From Dokdonella_A sp937902695 (GTDB lineage: Bacteria > Pseudomonadota > Gammaproteobacteria > Xanthomonadales > Rhodanobacteraceae): 43,036 nt of DNA. Position 1 is the stretch's first letter; each line of letters starts with the position of its first letter. The notes below the pieces were generated by a model that was not told the DNA's origin, ran no database searches, and worked only from the letters and a program-made list of their open reading frames with translations. Shown here in pieces: positions 16,129 through 24,031 of this stretch. A program made the translations under genes and the position numbers. The stretch is from NCBI GenBank assembly GCA_048498135.1, contig JBEHYO010000021.1, positions 1-43,036 on the forward strand. The letters run 5' to 3'.

Positions 16129-17618
16129 GGCACGGCCGCCGTCGTGTTGCCCGTCGCCGGTTCGTCGAGCCAGCCGCCCGCGAAGCCGGCGCGCTGCAGG
16201 CCACGACGGATGTAGGGGTTCTTGCGCATCACCTTCCAGACGAAATCGTCGCGGTAGTTCTCGATCATCGCGATGATAGGGCCCTGGTCGATGCCGATGT
16301 AATCGCTCGCGACCCAGCCGAAGCCCGGGATCAGGTGCCCGGTCTTCAGCGGGACATCGTAGGTGAAGCTCGGGTTGAACGCGTCGAGAAAGCCGTAGGT
16401 CGAATAGATCTGCGTGCCGAACTGATCGTGCATTTCCTCGACGGCGGGAATCACGATCTCGGGTGCGAACGGCAGCGAAGCGGCCGCGGCCGTCGGCGCG
16501 ATGGTGCCGTCGTCGAATGCGTCGGCGATGCCGGCGCCGCGCGCGGAGTAGTGGCGGAACGCGCGCGTCCTGCCGGCGTAATCCTGCGAGGTGCCGGCGG
16601 GGCCGTCGCTCGCGGTGAGGCCCCAGACGTTCTCGCCGTAGAGCTTCCAGCCCATCGGGTTGGCGATCGCGTACGCGCGTTGCGCGTAGGTCGCGCGACG
16701 GCTGTTCTCGAAGTAGTCGAAGCCGCGCTCGCGCATGTACGCGTCCTGGATGCCGCGGAAGTCGATCCAGACATGCGAATACTGGTGACCGAACAGCGGC
16801 GCGAAGCCGAGGTATTCCTGCTCCTCGAACGTGCCCCATGCGCGCTTGTAGGTCTTCGTCCACGCGGTCCACGCGTTGGCGCCGACGCCTTCGGACGGCG
16901 AGCCGAGCGCGAGGATGTAGATCAGCATGCCTTCGTTGTAGCCCTGCCAGTCGTACGCGATGTAGCCCTGTTTCGGCATCCAGCCCATTGCGATCAGCGG
17001 CGGGCGCGCCTGCATCCACGGCCATTCGACGCGGCGGTAGATCGTGTCGGCGAGGCGGCGGATGTCGGCCTCGTCCTTCGTGTCCTGATCGAAATACGAC
17101 TGCGAGAAAAGCACGCCGGCGAGGAGGAGCGCGGTATCGACCGACGAAAGCTCGACCCAGTCGGCGTAGCGCGCGCCGGTCTTGAGGTCGAGGAAGTGAT
17201 AGTAGAACCCGTGATAGCCCGCCATGCCTTCGGCGCGCGAGCCCTGCGGCGCGCCTTCGAGGAAGCGCAGCGTCGCGAGCGTGCGCTCGGCGGCCTGATC
17301 GCGCGTGACATAGCCGCGGTCGACGCCGATCCCGTACGCGGTCAGCGCGAAGCCGATCGCGGCGATGCTCGAAAACGGCTCGGTGTACGGATAGCGGTCG
17401 GGCACGAGGCCGGTGTCGGGGTTCGCGGTTTCCCAGAAGTAGTTGAACGTGCGGCGCTCGATGTCGTCGAACAGCGGCGTCAGTGGCGGGCGCAGCAGCG
17501 GCGTGACGGCGGCGCGCGGCGGCTCGGGTTCGTGCTGGCTGCAGCCGCCGGATACGAAGACGCAGGCGGCAGTGACGAAGGCGAGGAGAAACGCTGGAAG
17601 GCGGTGGCGGGCGAACAC
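16125..17618 (-). CDS. PF10091 glycoamylase-domain lipoprotein (GH144-like)
   Basis: 497 residues. A lipoprotein leader ends in SGGC (Cys26), then a proline-rich linker. The body is the PF10091 domain, an (alpha/alpha)6 barrel: ERRTFNYFWETANPDTGLVPDRYPY, AEGMAGYHGFYYHFLD, then YIAYDWQGYNEGMLIYILALGSP and GIDQGPIIAMIENYRDDFVW. From family knowledge, the characterised stand-alone members (GH144) are endo-beta-1,2-glucanases, and the same domain occurs in cyclic beta-1,2-glucan synthases. The older name glucoamylase is therefore misleading. Substrate here is inferred as beta-1,2- or another beta-glucan. It begins with GTG and is coupled to the binding-protein gene. Confidence 0.88.
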   Translation of the reverse strand: MFARHRLPAFLLAFVTAACVFVSGGCSQHEPEPPRAAVTPLLRPPLTPLFDDIERRTFNYFWETANPDTGLVPDRYPYTEPFSSIAAIGFALTAYGIGVDRGYVTRDQAAERTLATLRFLEGAPQGSRAEGMAGYHGFYYHFLDLKTGARYADWVELSSVDTALLLAGVLFSQSYFDQDTKDEADIRRLADTIYRRVEWPWMQARPPLIAMGWMPKQGYIAYDWQGYNEGMLIYILALGSPSEGVGANAWTAWTKTYKRAWGTFEEQEYLGFAPLFGHQYSHVWIDFRGIQDAYMRERGFDYFENSRRATYAQRAYAIANPMGWKLYGENVWGLTASDGPAGTSQDYAGRTRAFRHYSARGAGIADAFDDGTIAPTAAAASLPFAPEIVIPAVEEMHDQFGTQIYSTYGFLDAFNPSFTYDVPLKTGHLIPGFGWVASDYIGIDQGPIIAMIENYRDDFVWKVMRKNPYIRRGLQRAGFAGGWLDEPATGNTTAAVP

Positions 17619-17712
17619 TAGCTACCAATGGTAGGGCAACGCGAAACAGCGTGCAGGCAAGAGCCGGCCGATCGGGCTGAACGCGGCGCCTCCATGCGGG
17701 ATTTCTTCGAAA

Positions 17713-17746
17713 CGCCGCCCGGCGGGAAGTTCCCGGACGGGCGGCG
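17713..17746 (-). terminator. Strong hairpin between TonB receptor and glucanase-like gene
   Basis: Outer arms CGCCGCCCG and CGGGCGGCG enclose inner arms CGGGAA and TTCCCG, giving a GC-rich stem of about 15 pairs. On the minus strand it is followed by TTTCGAAGAAAT, only a short T-run. It lies 24 bases after the TonB receptor stop and about 95 before the next start. It may partly terminate the message or protect its 3' end, so that the receptor is made in excess. Confidence 0.6.
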
Positions 17747-17769
17747 CGCTGCGGTGATGCACGACATCG

Positions 17770-20769
17770 TCAGAAGCGGAAGCCCATCTGGAACTTCAGC
17801 GTGCGCGGATACGAGTACATGTTGCCGTTCGTGACCGCCGTCACGAAGGGGTTGTAGACGCCGTTCTGTCCCCAGTTCGTGTTGAAGTCCGAGTAGTTCT
17901 TGAAATTGAACACGTTGAAGAGATCGAGGCGCATGTACATGACGACGCCGCCGGTGAGGTCGAAATCCTTGTTGGCGGCGAGATCGACCTCGCGGATGCC
18001 GAAGATCTGCCCGCCCGCGATGAAGCGTCCGGTGCCCACCGCGTCGGTCGCATGCGGCGTGCAGGGTCCAGTCGTCGGACCCGGGGCGAAGAAGCAGGCG
18101 ATGTCCGAGATCGGAATCGGCGTCTGCAGCGTCAGCTTGCCGGAGTAGGTCATGCCCCAGGGGCCGTCGATGATGCCGGTGGCGACGAGCCGGTGCTTGG
18201 CGACGCCCGACGAGGTGAGGAACGGATAGTCGGTGATGTCGGGCTCGTCGAGCGAGTAGTGCTCGCCGGACTTGCGGTTCTCTTCGGCATCCGTGTACGT
18301 GTACGCGACGGTGACGCCCCAGCCGGATGCCTTCGTGTAGGGCTTGTCGAGCGAGAGCAGCACGGAGTTGCTCTTCGTCTCGATGCCGTTCTTGCCGAGG
18401 ATCAGCGTGCCGAACGGCTGGATCGGGAATCCCCACGGCTGGCCGTAGTCGCCATTGACGCCGGTGCCGAAGAACGATCCGTCCGGACGGCGGTTGCCGA
18501 GGATGAACGCGAAGCCGTCCTTGCTGACGATGCGCGAGAGCGCGACGCTCGTGTTCCACTCGCCGACCTGGTTGCGCATGCCGATGCTCGCCTGATCCGA
18601 GTAGGGCACCTTCAGGTTGTTGTTGAGAAGGTCGATCTCGCGGCCGCCGCCGGTCGGGCTGACGAGCGAGCGCAGGTTGTTGATGTCGTAGAAGCGCGGA
18701 TCCCAGTTGACGCAGTTCGACGCCGTCGTGTCGCACGGAAGGCCGTTCGGCGAATTGAAGAACACTTCGTACGACGGGAACGTCGCCTTCGATTCCTCGA
18801 GCTGCATGTAGTCGAAGCTGTCGCGGTCGTACGAGCGCCCGATGCCGCCGAAGAAGACGTGCTGCTGATCGGCGTTCATGTCGTACGAGAAGCCGAGGCG
18901 CGGCTGCCATTCGTCCTTGGGTGCGTCGCGGTTGCTGCCGGAGGAGATGTAGTCGTTGATGTTGATGCCGCCGAGCGCGAGCGTCTGGCCGTAGGTCTGT
19001 CCCGCCGGCGCGTTCGGATCCTGACTGCCGAACGCGGCGACGACGTCCGACGGCGTCCTGTAGTTGAGATACGCCGGCGTTTCCTCGTAGTCCCAGCGCA
19101 CGCCGAGGTTCAGGGTCAGGTGGTCGTTCACCTGCCAGTCGTCCTGGATGTACGTGCCGAACTGCTTGTTCTTCGATTCGGCGGTGCCGTTGCCGACGCC
19201 GGCGAGCGGCACGCCGAAGAATGCCTTGTACGGATCCTGGTCGGCGCCGGCTGCGGTGACGTTGAAGAAGAACTGCGGATTGGCGGGATTGATCTCCTGC
19301 GTCGAGAGCTTCACCTCCTTGTACTTGAGGCCCATCTTGACCAGATGGTCGCCCTCCCAGTGCAGGTCGGTCAGCGAGAAATCGTCCTGCAGCGCCGGAC
19401 CTTCCTGACCCTTGTTCTGGAAGTTCGCGCCAGCGCCGACATTCAGCAGCAGGCGGTTGTTGTCGGACGCGACGGCATAGACCGATGCGTTGCCGTTGGT
19501 GACCGGGCGCGGACCCCATGACGTGTCTTCCCAGGTCAGGTGCGCATCGTTCTGCCAGCGGTCGGCCGTGTGCAGCCAGCGCAGGTCGGCGCGCTTTTCG
19601 TCGTTGACGATGTCGCTGCCGAACGAGGCGGCATCCTGGTCGCCGACGTTGTCGCGCTGCTTCTCGCTGCGATATTTGCCGGTGAGCTCGAAGAGATCGG
19701 AATCGGTCGGGCTGTAGTCGAGCTTGCCGAAGTAGAGATCTTCGTGGAACGGCAGCGTCGTCGGCCCTATCTGGGCGGCGACGTCGGGCGGCAGCGGACC
19801 CGGCGGATTGTTGCCTTCGACGACGGCCGTGGGGGTCACGAAGTCCTTGCCCTCGTACGTGAAGAAGAAATGCATCTCGTCCTTGATGACCGGGCCGCCG
19901 AACGCGAGGCCGTATTCCTTCTCGTGGGTCTGCACCTTGTCGCCGGCGTCGTGCTCGCTCGGCGTCATCGCGCGCCAGCCGTCGCCCGTGTACGAGCCGA
20001 ACACCTCGCCGTGGAACTCGTTCGTACCCGACTTCGTCACGGCGGTCACGGCGGCGCTGGAGAGCTGGTCGTACTCGGCCTTGTAGTTCTGCGTGATGAC
20101 CTTGTATTCGCCGATGCCGAGCTGCGGGAACGGATTGCCGCGCGAGGAATCCTGGCCCGTGATGCCGCCCTGCAGGACGTAGTTCTTCTGGCCGACGCCA
20201 TCGATGTAGACGTTGATGTTGCTCGCCGACTGCGCGCCGCCCTGGAGCTTGGTCGTGCCGTTGTCGGGATTGATGCTGAACACGACGCCCGGGATGACGT
20301 CGGCGAACTCGAGGAAGTTGCGCGTCGTCTGCGGGATCGTGTTGATGATCTTCGTCGACACGGTGCCGCCGACTTCCGATGTCTTCACTTCGGGCAGCGC
20401 GAGCGCCGTGACGGTGATGCCTTCGAGCGTCGGCGCGACTTCGCCGCCGGCGGCGAGGTCGAGCTCCGCGGTCTGCGCGACGCTGAGCGTGATCGTCTGC
20501 GTCGCGCCGCCTGCGGCCGTGACCGTGTACGTGCCCGGCGGAAGGTTGGCGAGCGTGTAGCTGCCTTCGCTCGTCGCGGTGACGCGGCGAACCAGACCGG
20601 TCGCGGTATTCGTCGCGGTGATCTCGGCGCCGCCGGCGGCTTCGCCGCGCAGCGTCGCGCCGGTGCTCTGCGCGGATGCCGTGGGCGCGCCGAGCGCAAG
20701 GCAGCCGGCGAGCGCGCAAGCCAGCAGCGTGGGTTTCGGGACGACAAAGCGAGGACGTCGCGTTTGCAT
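17770..20769 (-). CDS. TonB-dependent receptor, Oar-like with N-terminal carboxypeptidase-regulatory domain
   Basis: 999 residues. A signal peptide is cleaved near TASA-Q (residue 33). Residues about 35-105 are a carboxypeptidase regulatory-like beta-sandwich (GSYTLANLPPGTYTVTAAGG). The plug follows at about 145-260 (GGTVSTKIINTIPQTTRNFLEF, then AAVTAVTKSGTNEFHGEVFG), then a large outer-membrane barrel that ends in a terminal phenylalanine (QMGFRF), as needed for BAM-mediated insertion. The TonB-box region is not obvious. Such receptors take up large glycans using proton-motive force. It lies directly downstream of lacI (84 bases), with no operator in that gap, so it is probably co-transcribed with it. 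Confidence 0.92.
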   Translation of the reverse strand: MQTRRPRFVVPKPTLLACALAGCLALGAPTASAQSTGATLRGEAAGGAEITATNTATGLVRRVTATSEGSYTLANLPPGTYTVTAAGGATQTITLSVAQTAELDLAAGGEVAPTLEGITVTALALPEVKTSEVGGTVSTKIINTIPQTTRNFLEFADVIPGVVFSINPDNGTTKLQGGAQSASNINVYIDGVGQKNYVLQGGITGQDSSRGNPFPQLGIGEYKVITQNYKAEYDQLSSAAVTAVTKSGTNEFHGEVFGSYTGDGWRAMTPSEHDAGDKVQTHEKEYGLAFGGPVIKDEMHFFFTYEGKDFVTPTAVVEGNNPPGPLPPDVAAQIGPTTLPFHEDLYFGKLDYSPTDSDLFELTGKYRSEKQRDNVGDQDAASFGSDIVNDEKRADLRWLHTADRWQNDAHLTWEDTSWGPRPVTNGNASVYAVASDNNRLLLNVGAGANFQNKGQEGPALQDDFSLTDLHWEGDHLVKMGLKYKEVKLSTQEINPANPQFFFNVTAAGADQDPYKAFFGVPLAGVGNGTAESKNKQFGTYIQDDWQVNDHLTLNLGVRWDYEETPAYLNYRTPSDVVAAFGSQDPNAPAGQTYGQTLALGGININDYISSGSNRDAPKDEWQPRLGFSYDMNADQQHVFFGGIGRSYDRDSFDYMQLEESKATFPSYEVFFNSPNGLPCDTTASNCVNWDPRFYDINNLRSLVSPTGGGREIDLLNNNLKVPYSDQASIGMRNQVGEWNTSVALSRIVSKDGFAFILGNRRPDGSFFGTGVNGDYGQPWGFPIQPFGTLILGKNGIETKSNSVLLSLDKPYTKASGWGVTVAYTYTDAEENRKSGEHYSLDEPDITDYPFLTSSGVAKHRLVATGIIDGPWGMTYSGKLTLQTPIPISDIACFFAPGPTTGPCTPHATDAVGTGRFIAGGQIFGIREVDLAANKDFDLTGGVVMYMRLDLFNVFNFKNYSDFNTNWGQNGVYNPFVTAVTNGNMYSYPRTLKFQMGFRF

Positions 20770-20853
20770 GGCGGGTAACTCCCCAAAAGGTAACGAACGT
20801 GGTGCAGGAATCGTTGTGTCGTGAATGGAGCGGTCGTGATCGAAGCCCGCGCT

Positions 20854-21885
20854 TCAGCTGGTGTCGGCGGCCGACGCCGGCGACGCCTCGTCGTGCCTGC
20901 CCGATGACAGGCGCACGACGAGCTCGCAGTCGAGCCGCTCGGTGGTTTTCGCGCCGTCGTCGCCGTCGTCGATGAGCTCGGCGAGCCGCTCGAACGCACG
21001 GCGGCCGAGATCGGCGATGCGCACGCGCACCGTCGTCAGCGGCGGCGTCACGAAGCGCGCGATCGGCACGTCGTCGAAGCCGGCCAGCGCGATGTCGTCC
21101 GGCACGGCGACGCCTTTTTCGGTCAGCGCGAACAGGCAGCCGAGCGCCATCATGTCGTTCGCAGCGAAGATCGCGTCCGGCCGTTCGCTGCCGGCGCAGA
21201 TATCGAGTCCGGCGCGATAGCCCGACGACTCGGTGAAATCGCCGCGCAACACGATCTCGTTCGCGCCGCTGCGCGCGGCGATGGCGTCGCGATAGCCGCG
21301 CAGGCGCTCGTCGGCGTCGAAGTTGTTGTCGGGACCGCCGATGAACGCGATGCGGCGGCGTCCGCCCGCGAAGAGGTGCCGCATCATCGCCGCGGCGCCG
21401 CCATAGTTGTCGACCGAGAAGGCGGGATAGCTGCCGGGTGCGACGCGCGTGTTCAGCAGCACGGTCGGCAGCCCCGCCGGCAGGTTCGCGGCGAGCACGC
21501 CCGCATCGGCATGCGGCGACATGACGAGCAGGCCGTCGACGCGCCCCTGGAGCATGCGCAGCGCCTGCGCCGCTTCGGCTTCGGAGCCGTGCGAGCTCGA
21601 GATAAGCAGATGCCGTCCGCTCGCACGCGACGCCGCGTCGATGCCGCGAATCAGCTCGGAAAAGAACTCGCCGTGGAGGTCGGGCAGCAGCACCCCAATG
21701 GTGTCGGTGCGGCGCGTGATGAGGCTGCGCGCGGCCGCATGCGGCACGTAGCGAAGCTGTCCGGCCGCGGCGAGTATGCGTTGTCGCGTCGCGTCGGTGA
21801 CGCTTTCATGACCATTGAGCGCGCGCGAGACGGAGGCGACGGATACGCCTGCAGCCCGAGCGACATCTTTGATCGTTGCGGTCAC
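20854..21885 (-). CDS. LacI family transcriptional regulator of the glucan locus
   Basis: 343 residues. The N-terminal helix-turn-helix TIKDVARAAGVSVASVSRALNG and hinge helix HAAARSLITRRTDTIGVLLPD are canonical. The rest is a periplasmic-binding-protein-like effector domain (AIFAANDMMALGCLFAL, then GFDDVPIARFVTPPLTTV). It starts at a GTG. Its own promoter region holds a 32-base double operator, and the GH1/ATPase gap holds a single one, so it most likely represses both units and itself until a sugar inducer binds. The inducer cannot be told from the sequence. Confidence 0.93.
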   Translation of the reverse strand: MTATIKDVARAAGVSVASVSRALNGHESVTDATRQRILAAAGQLRYVPHAAARSLITRRTDTIGVLLPDLHGEFFSELIRGIDAASRASGRHLLISSSHGSEAEAAQALRMLQGRVDGLLVMSPHADAGVLAANLPAGLPTVLLNTRVAPGSYPAFSVDNYGGAAAMMRHLFAGGRRRIAFIGGPDNNFDADERLRGYRDAIAARSGANEIVLRGDFTESSGYRAGLDICAGSERPDAIFAANDMMALGCLFALTEKGVAVPDDIALAGFDDVPIARFVTPPLTTVRVRIADLGRRAFERLAELIDDGDDGAKTTERLDCELVVRLSSGRHDEASPASAADTS

Positions 21886-21921
21886 GCCCTACCCCAGAGC
21901 GAAGAGCGCATCCCGGCGCCG

Positions 21922-21953
21922 CGATGTAAACGTTTACGTAAACGTTTACATCG
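21922..21953. promoter_or_regulatory. Double LacI-family operator, 32-base perfect palindrome
   Basis: The 32 bases are fully self-complementary. They contain two copies of the operator core TAAACGTTTA, at about 21927-21936 and 21939-21948, with centres 12 bases apart. Each resembles TGTAAACGTTTACA. The site lies 37 bases upstream of the lacI start and controls the lacI-TonB receptor-transporter operon. The next 170 bases, up to the Zur-like site, hold nothing I can name. Confidence 0.85.
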
Positions 21954-22125
21954 TGAGGTTTTCGTTGTCGATTGTCATGCTGCGCTACAGCAGGACAGGG
22001 CAGGTCAGCGCATGCCTTCGCGCGACAGGGACTTGGCGTGGCCGCCGCAGCCGTATTGCGCGGCAGGAAGCAGCAAGAACGAGCGGCCAGGAGGTGGGGA
22101 TCGCATGGCGCTTCCATTCGCGACC

Positions 22126-22143
22126 ATAATGTTATATTATATC
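22126..22143 (+). promoter_or_regulatory. Zur-box-like site
   Basis: ATAATGTTATATTATATC is strikingly AT-rich in this GC-rich sequence and matches the gammaproteobacterial Zur consensus (GTTATA-N-TATAAC type) with about one mismatch. It overlaps a possible -10 (TATATT at 22133-22138), so bound Zur would block transcription toward the MerC-family gene. Zur is encoded at 5881-6381. Confidence 0.65.
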
Positions 22144-22147
22144 TTCA

Positions 22148-22264
22148 ATGCGACATCCCACTGCGCAGCACGTCACCTTGGCGGAACCTTGTGCGACGCC
22201 GCTTGAGATGCGCACGGACGCCGCCCAGATAAGTTACGTTATAGCGTCAGACGAGAACCCATGA
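22148..22264 (+). CDS. Possible 38-residue upstream ORF
   Basis: An ATG at 22148 opens a 38-codon frame whose TGA overlaps the MerC-family ATG by four bases (ATGA). The ATG lies about ten bases after the putative -10 inside the Zur site, so it would be leaderless. The product begins MRHPTAQHVTLAEPCATP and resembles nothing I know. About one third of third codon positions are A or T (13 of 38), higher than in neighbouring genes, which argues against an ordinary coding gene. It could be a coupling leader peptide or chance. Confidence 0.25.
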   Translation: MRHPTAQHVTLAEPCATPLEMRTDAAQISYVIASDENP

Positions 22265-22674
22265 GCCAGCGCAGACTCCCCCTAGCGAGCCGCTTCGACC
22301 GCCTCGGCGCGACGGCATCCTTCCTCTGCGCCGTGCATTGCGCGGCGCTGCCGCTCGTGATCGCGACGCTGCCGGCGATCGGTCTCGGCTTCCTCGCCAA
22401 CCACCGCTTCGAACGCGGCTTCGTCGCCTTCGCGAGCGTGCTCGCGCTGACGACGCTGATCGTCGGGTTTCGCCGCCATCACCGCTTCCGCGCGTTCTGG
22501 TTCCTCGTCCCCGGAATCCTGCTGCTCGCCGCCGGCATGATCGTCGACTTCGAGTCGAGCGCGACCGCGCACGCGGTGCTGGTCGCGATGGGCGGCACGC
22601 TCGTCGCGGTTTCGCACCTGACGAACCTGCGTCTCGCGCACGGGCACGTGCACGACGCCGCGTGCGAACACTGA
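22261..22674 (+). CDS. MerC-family membrane protein
   Basis: 137 residues with about four predicted membrane helices. The first helix holds the MerC metal motif SFLCAVHCAALP with its cysteine pair. The C-terminus is histidine-rich (LAHGHVHDAACEH) and could bind metal. MerC proteins of mercury operons move Hg(II), but no merR, merT, merP or merA is near. The upstream Zur-box-like site and the downstream zinc-type CDF transporter suggest a role in zinc handling, by inference. A GAGAA Shine-Dalgarno precedes the ATG. Confidence 0.8.
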   Translation: MSQRRLPLASRFDRLGATASFLCAVHCAALPLVIATLPAIGLGFLANHRFERGFVAFASVLALTTLIVGFRRHHRFRAFWFLVPGILLLAAGMIVDFESSATAHAVLVAMGGTLVAVSHLTNLRLAHGHVHDAACEH

Positions 22675-22753
22675 CGCGCGAGCGCCTCGGTGATTGTGTA
22701 ACCGCGATCGCGCTGCCTAGCATCGGATTCCGGCACCCTCGCAGTCTCTCGCC

Positions 22754-23716
22754 GTGATCCATTCGCACGACCACGCTCACGCTCACGCTCATGCCTCGCC
22801 GCCGGCGCGACGCGAGAGCCGGCTCCTTTTCGCGTTCGCGCTGACGGTGCTGATGCTCCTCGCCGAGGCGATCGGCGGTTTCGTCTCGCACTCGCTGGCT
22901 CTGATCGCGGATGCAGGCCACATGCTCGTCGATGCGGGCGCGCTGATGTTCGCCTGGCTCGGCGCGCACTACGCGCGGCGACCTGCCGACGCGCGCAGGA
23001 CCTTCGGCTATGCCCGGCTCGAAGTGCTGGTCGGCTACAGCAACTCGCTGCTGCAGTTCCTGCTCGTGATCTGGATCGCGAGCGAGGCGCTGATCCGTTT
23101 CGCGAATCCCGCGCCGATCCTGTCCGGCACGATGCTCGTCGTCGCGCTGGCCGGGCTCGTCGTGAACGCGATCGTGCTCGGTGCGCTCTCGCATGCGCAC
23201 GACGATCTCAATACGGCCGGCGCGCGGCTCCACGTGCTCGGCGATCTGCTCGGCTCGCTGGGCGCTGCCGCTGCGGCGCTCCTCGTGCGCTACTTCGAAT
23301 GGTTGTGGGCCGATCCGGCCGTCTCGATCCTCGTCTCGCTGCTGATCCTCGGCAGCGCCTGGCGCCTGCTCCGGCGCAGTGCGCACATCCTCCTCGAAGG
23401 CACGCCCGAAGGCATGGACGCCGACATCGTCGGCGACACCATCCTGCGCGAGGCGGCCGGCGTGCACGACGTGCATCACGTGCACATCTGGCAGCTCGCG
23501 GGCGGCAGCCATGTCGCGACGCTGCATGCGCGAGCGCTCGACGGGTATCCGCCGGATGCCGTGATCCTTGCGATCCGCACCGTGCTGCGCGAGCGTTTCA
23601 GCGTCGATCATGCGACCGTGCAGCTCGAGACCTTCGACTGCGACGAGCCCGGCTGCCGCGGGCATGCCGCAGCGAGGGCGGGCCGATCGAAGCATGCCGA
23701 ATTGGGGCAGGCCTGA
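22754..23716 (+). CDS. Cation diffusion facilitator, zinc exporter type (ZitB-like)
   Basis: 320 residues, with a GTG start. The cytoplasmic N-terminus is histidine-rich (HSHDHAHAHAHA). Six membrane helices follow. Two HxxxD pairs, HMLVD in helix 2 and HVLGD in helix 5, form the HD-HD site that family knowledge links to zinc selectivity. The C-terminal cytoplasmic dimer domain (VHDVHHVHIWQLAGGSHVATLHA) is complete. It normally exports Zn(II) from cytoplasm to periplasm in exchange for protons. It follows the MerC-family gene by 79 bases and may share its transcript. Confidence 0.92.
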   Translation: MIHSHDHAHAHAHASPPARRESRLLFAFALTVLMLLAEAIGGFVSHSLALIADAGHMLVDAGALMFAWLGAHYARRPADARRTFGYARLEVLVGYSNSLLQFLLVIWIASEALIRFANPAPILSGTMLVVALAGLVVNAIVLGALSHAHDDLNTAGARLHVLGDLLGSLGAAAAALLVRYFEWLWADPAVSILVSLLILGSAWRLLRRSAHILLEGTPEGMDADIVGDTILREAAGVHDVHHVHIWQLAGGSHVATLHARALDGYPPDAVILAIRTVLRERFSVDHATVQLETFDCDEPGCRGHAAARAGRSKHAELGQA

Positions 23717-23805
23717 CGAAGCACCCCTCGCCGCGCCGGTTGCGCCCCACGCCGGGGCTGTTATCCTGCGCGCCCCGAATGGAACGGTTTTCCGAGGAAA
23801 AGACG

Positions 23806-23988
23806 ATGGGCAGAGGCGACCGCAAGACGCGCAAAGGCAAGATCGCGATTCGCAGCTACGGCAATGCGCGGCCGCACGCCGCCGCCGCCAAGACGGGCAA
23901 GCCTGCCGCGGCGAAGTCGCCGGCGAGCAAGGCGCCCCTGAAGAAGGCCGCGCCGGTGAAGAAGGCGGCGCCGAAGAAGACGGCCTGA
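23806..23988 (+). CDS. Small ribosomal subunit protein bTHX
   Basis: 60 residues. The N-terminus MGRGDRKTRKGKIAIRSYG matches the bTHX family, which stabilises the head of the 30S subunit. The last 30 residues are a lysine/alanine/proline-rich tail (KKAAPVKKAAPKK), longer than in Thermus and histone H1-like. A strong GAGGA ribosome site lies about eight bases before the ATG. An in-frame ATG further upstream is less well placed. It converges with hutI. Confidence 0.85.
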   Translation: MGRGDRKTRKGKIAIRSYGNARPHAAAAKTGKPAAAKSPASKAPLKKAAPVKKAAPKKTA

Positions 23989-24009
23989 TCGGCCGCCGCA
24001 ACACATCGA

Positions 24010-24030
24010 CCCTCCCCACGACGGGGAGGG
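24010..24030. terminator. Hairpin between bTHX and hutI
   Basis: Perfect 8-base arms CCCTCCCC and GGGGAGGG enclose a five-base loop between the two convergent genes. No T-run follows on either strand. A bidirectional 3'-end hairpin is likely. Confidence 0.5.
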
Positions 24031-24031
24031 C

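Noticed and set aside
6403..17618. Maltose/maltodextrin (starch) utilisation locus
   Set aside because: MalK-, MalF- and MalG-like parts are generic to CUT1 importers. There is no GH13 amylase, the cytoplasmic enzyme is GH1, and the so-called glucoamylase is PF10091.
22261..22674. Mercury resistance operon
   Set aside because: Only a MerC-family protein is present. No merR, merT, merP or merA is nearby, and the upstream site looks like a Zur box.
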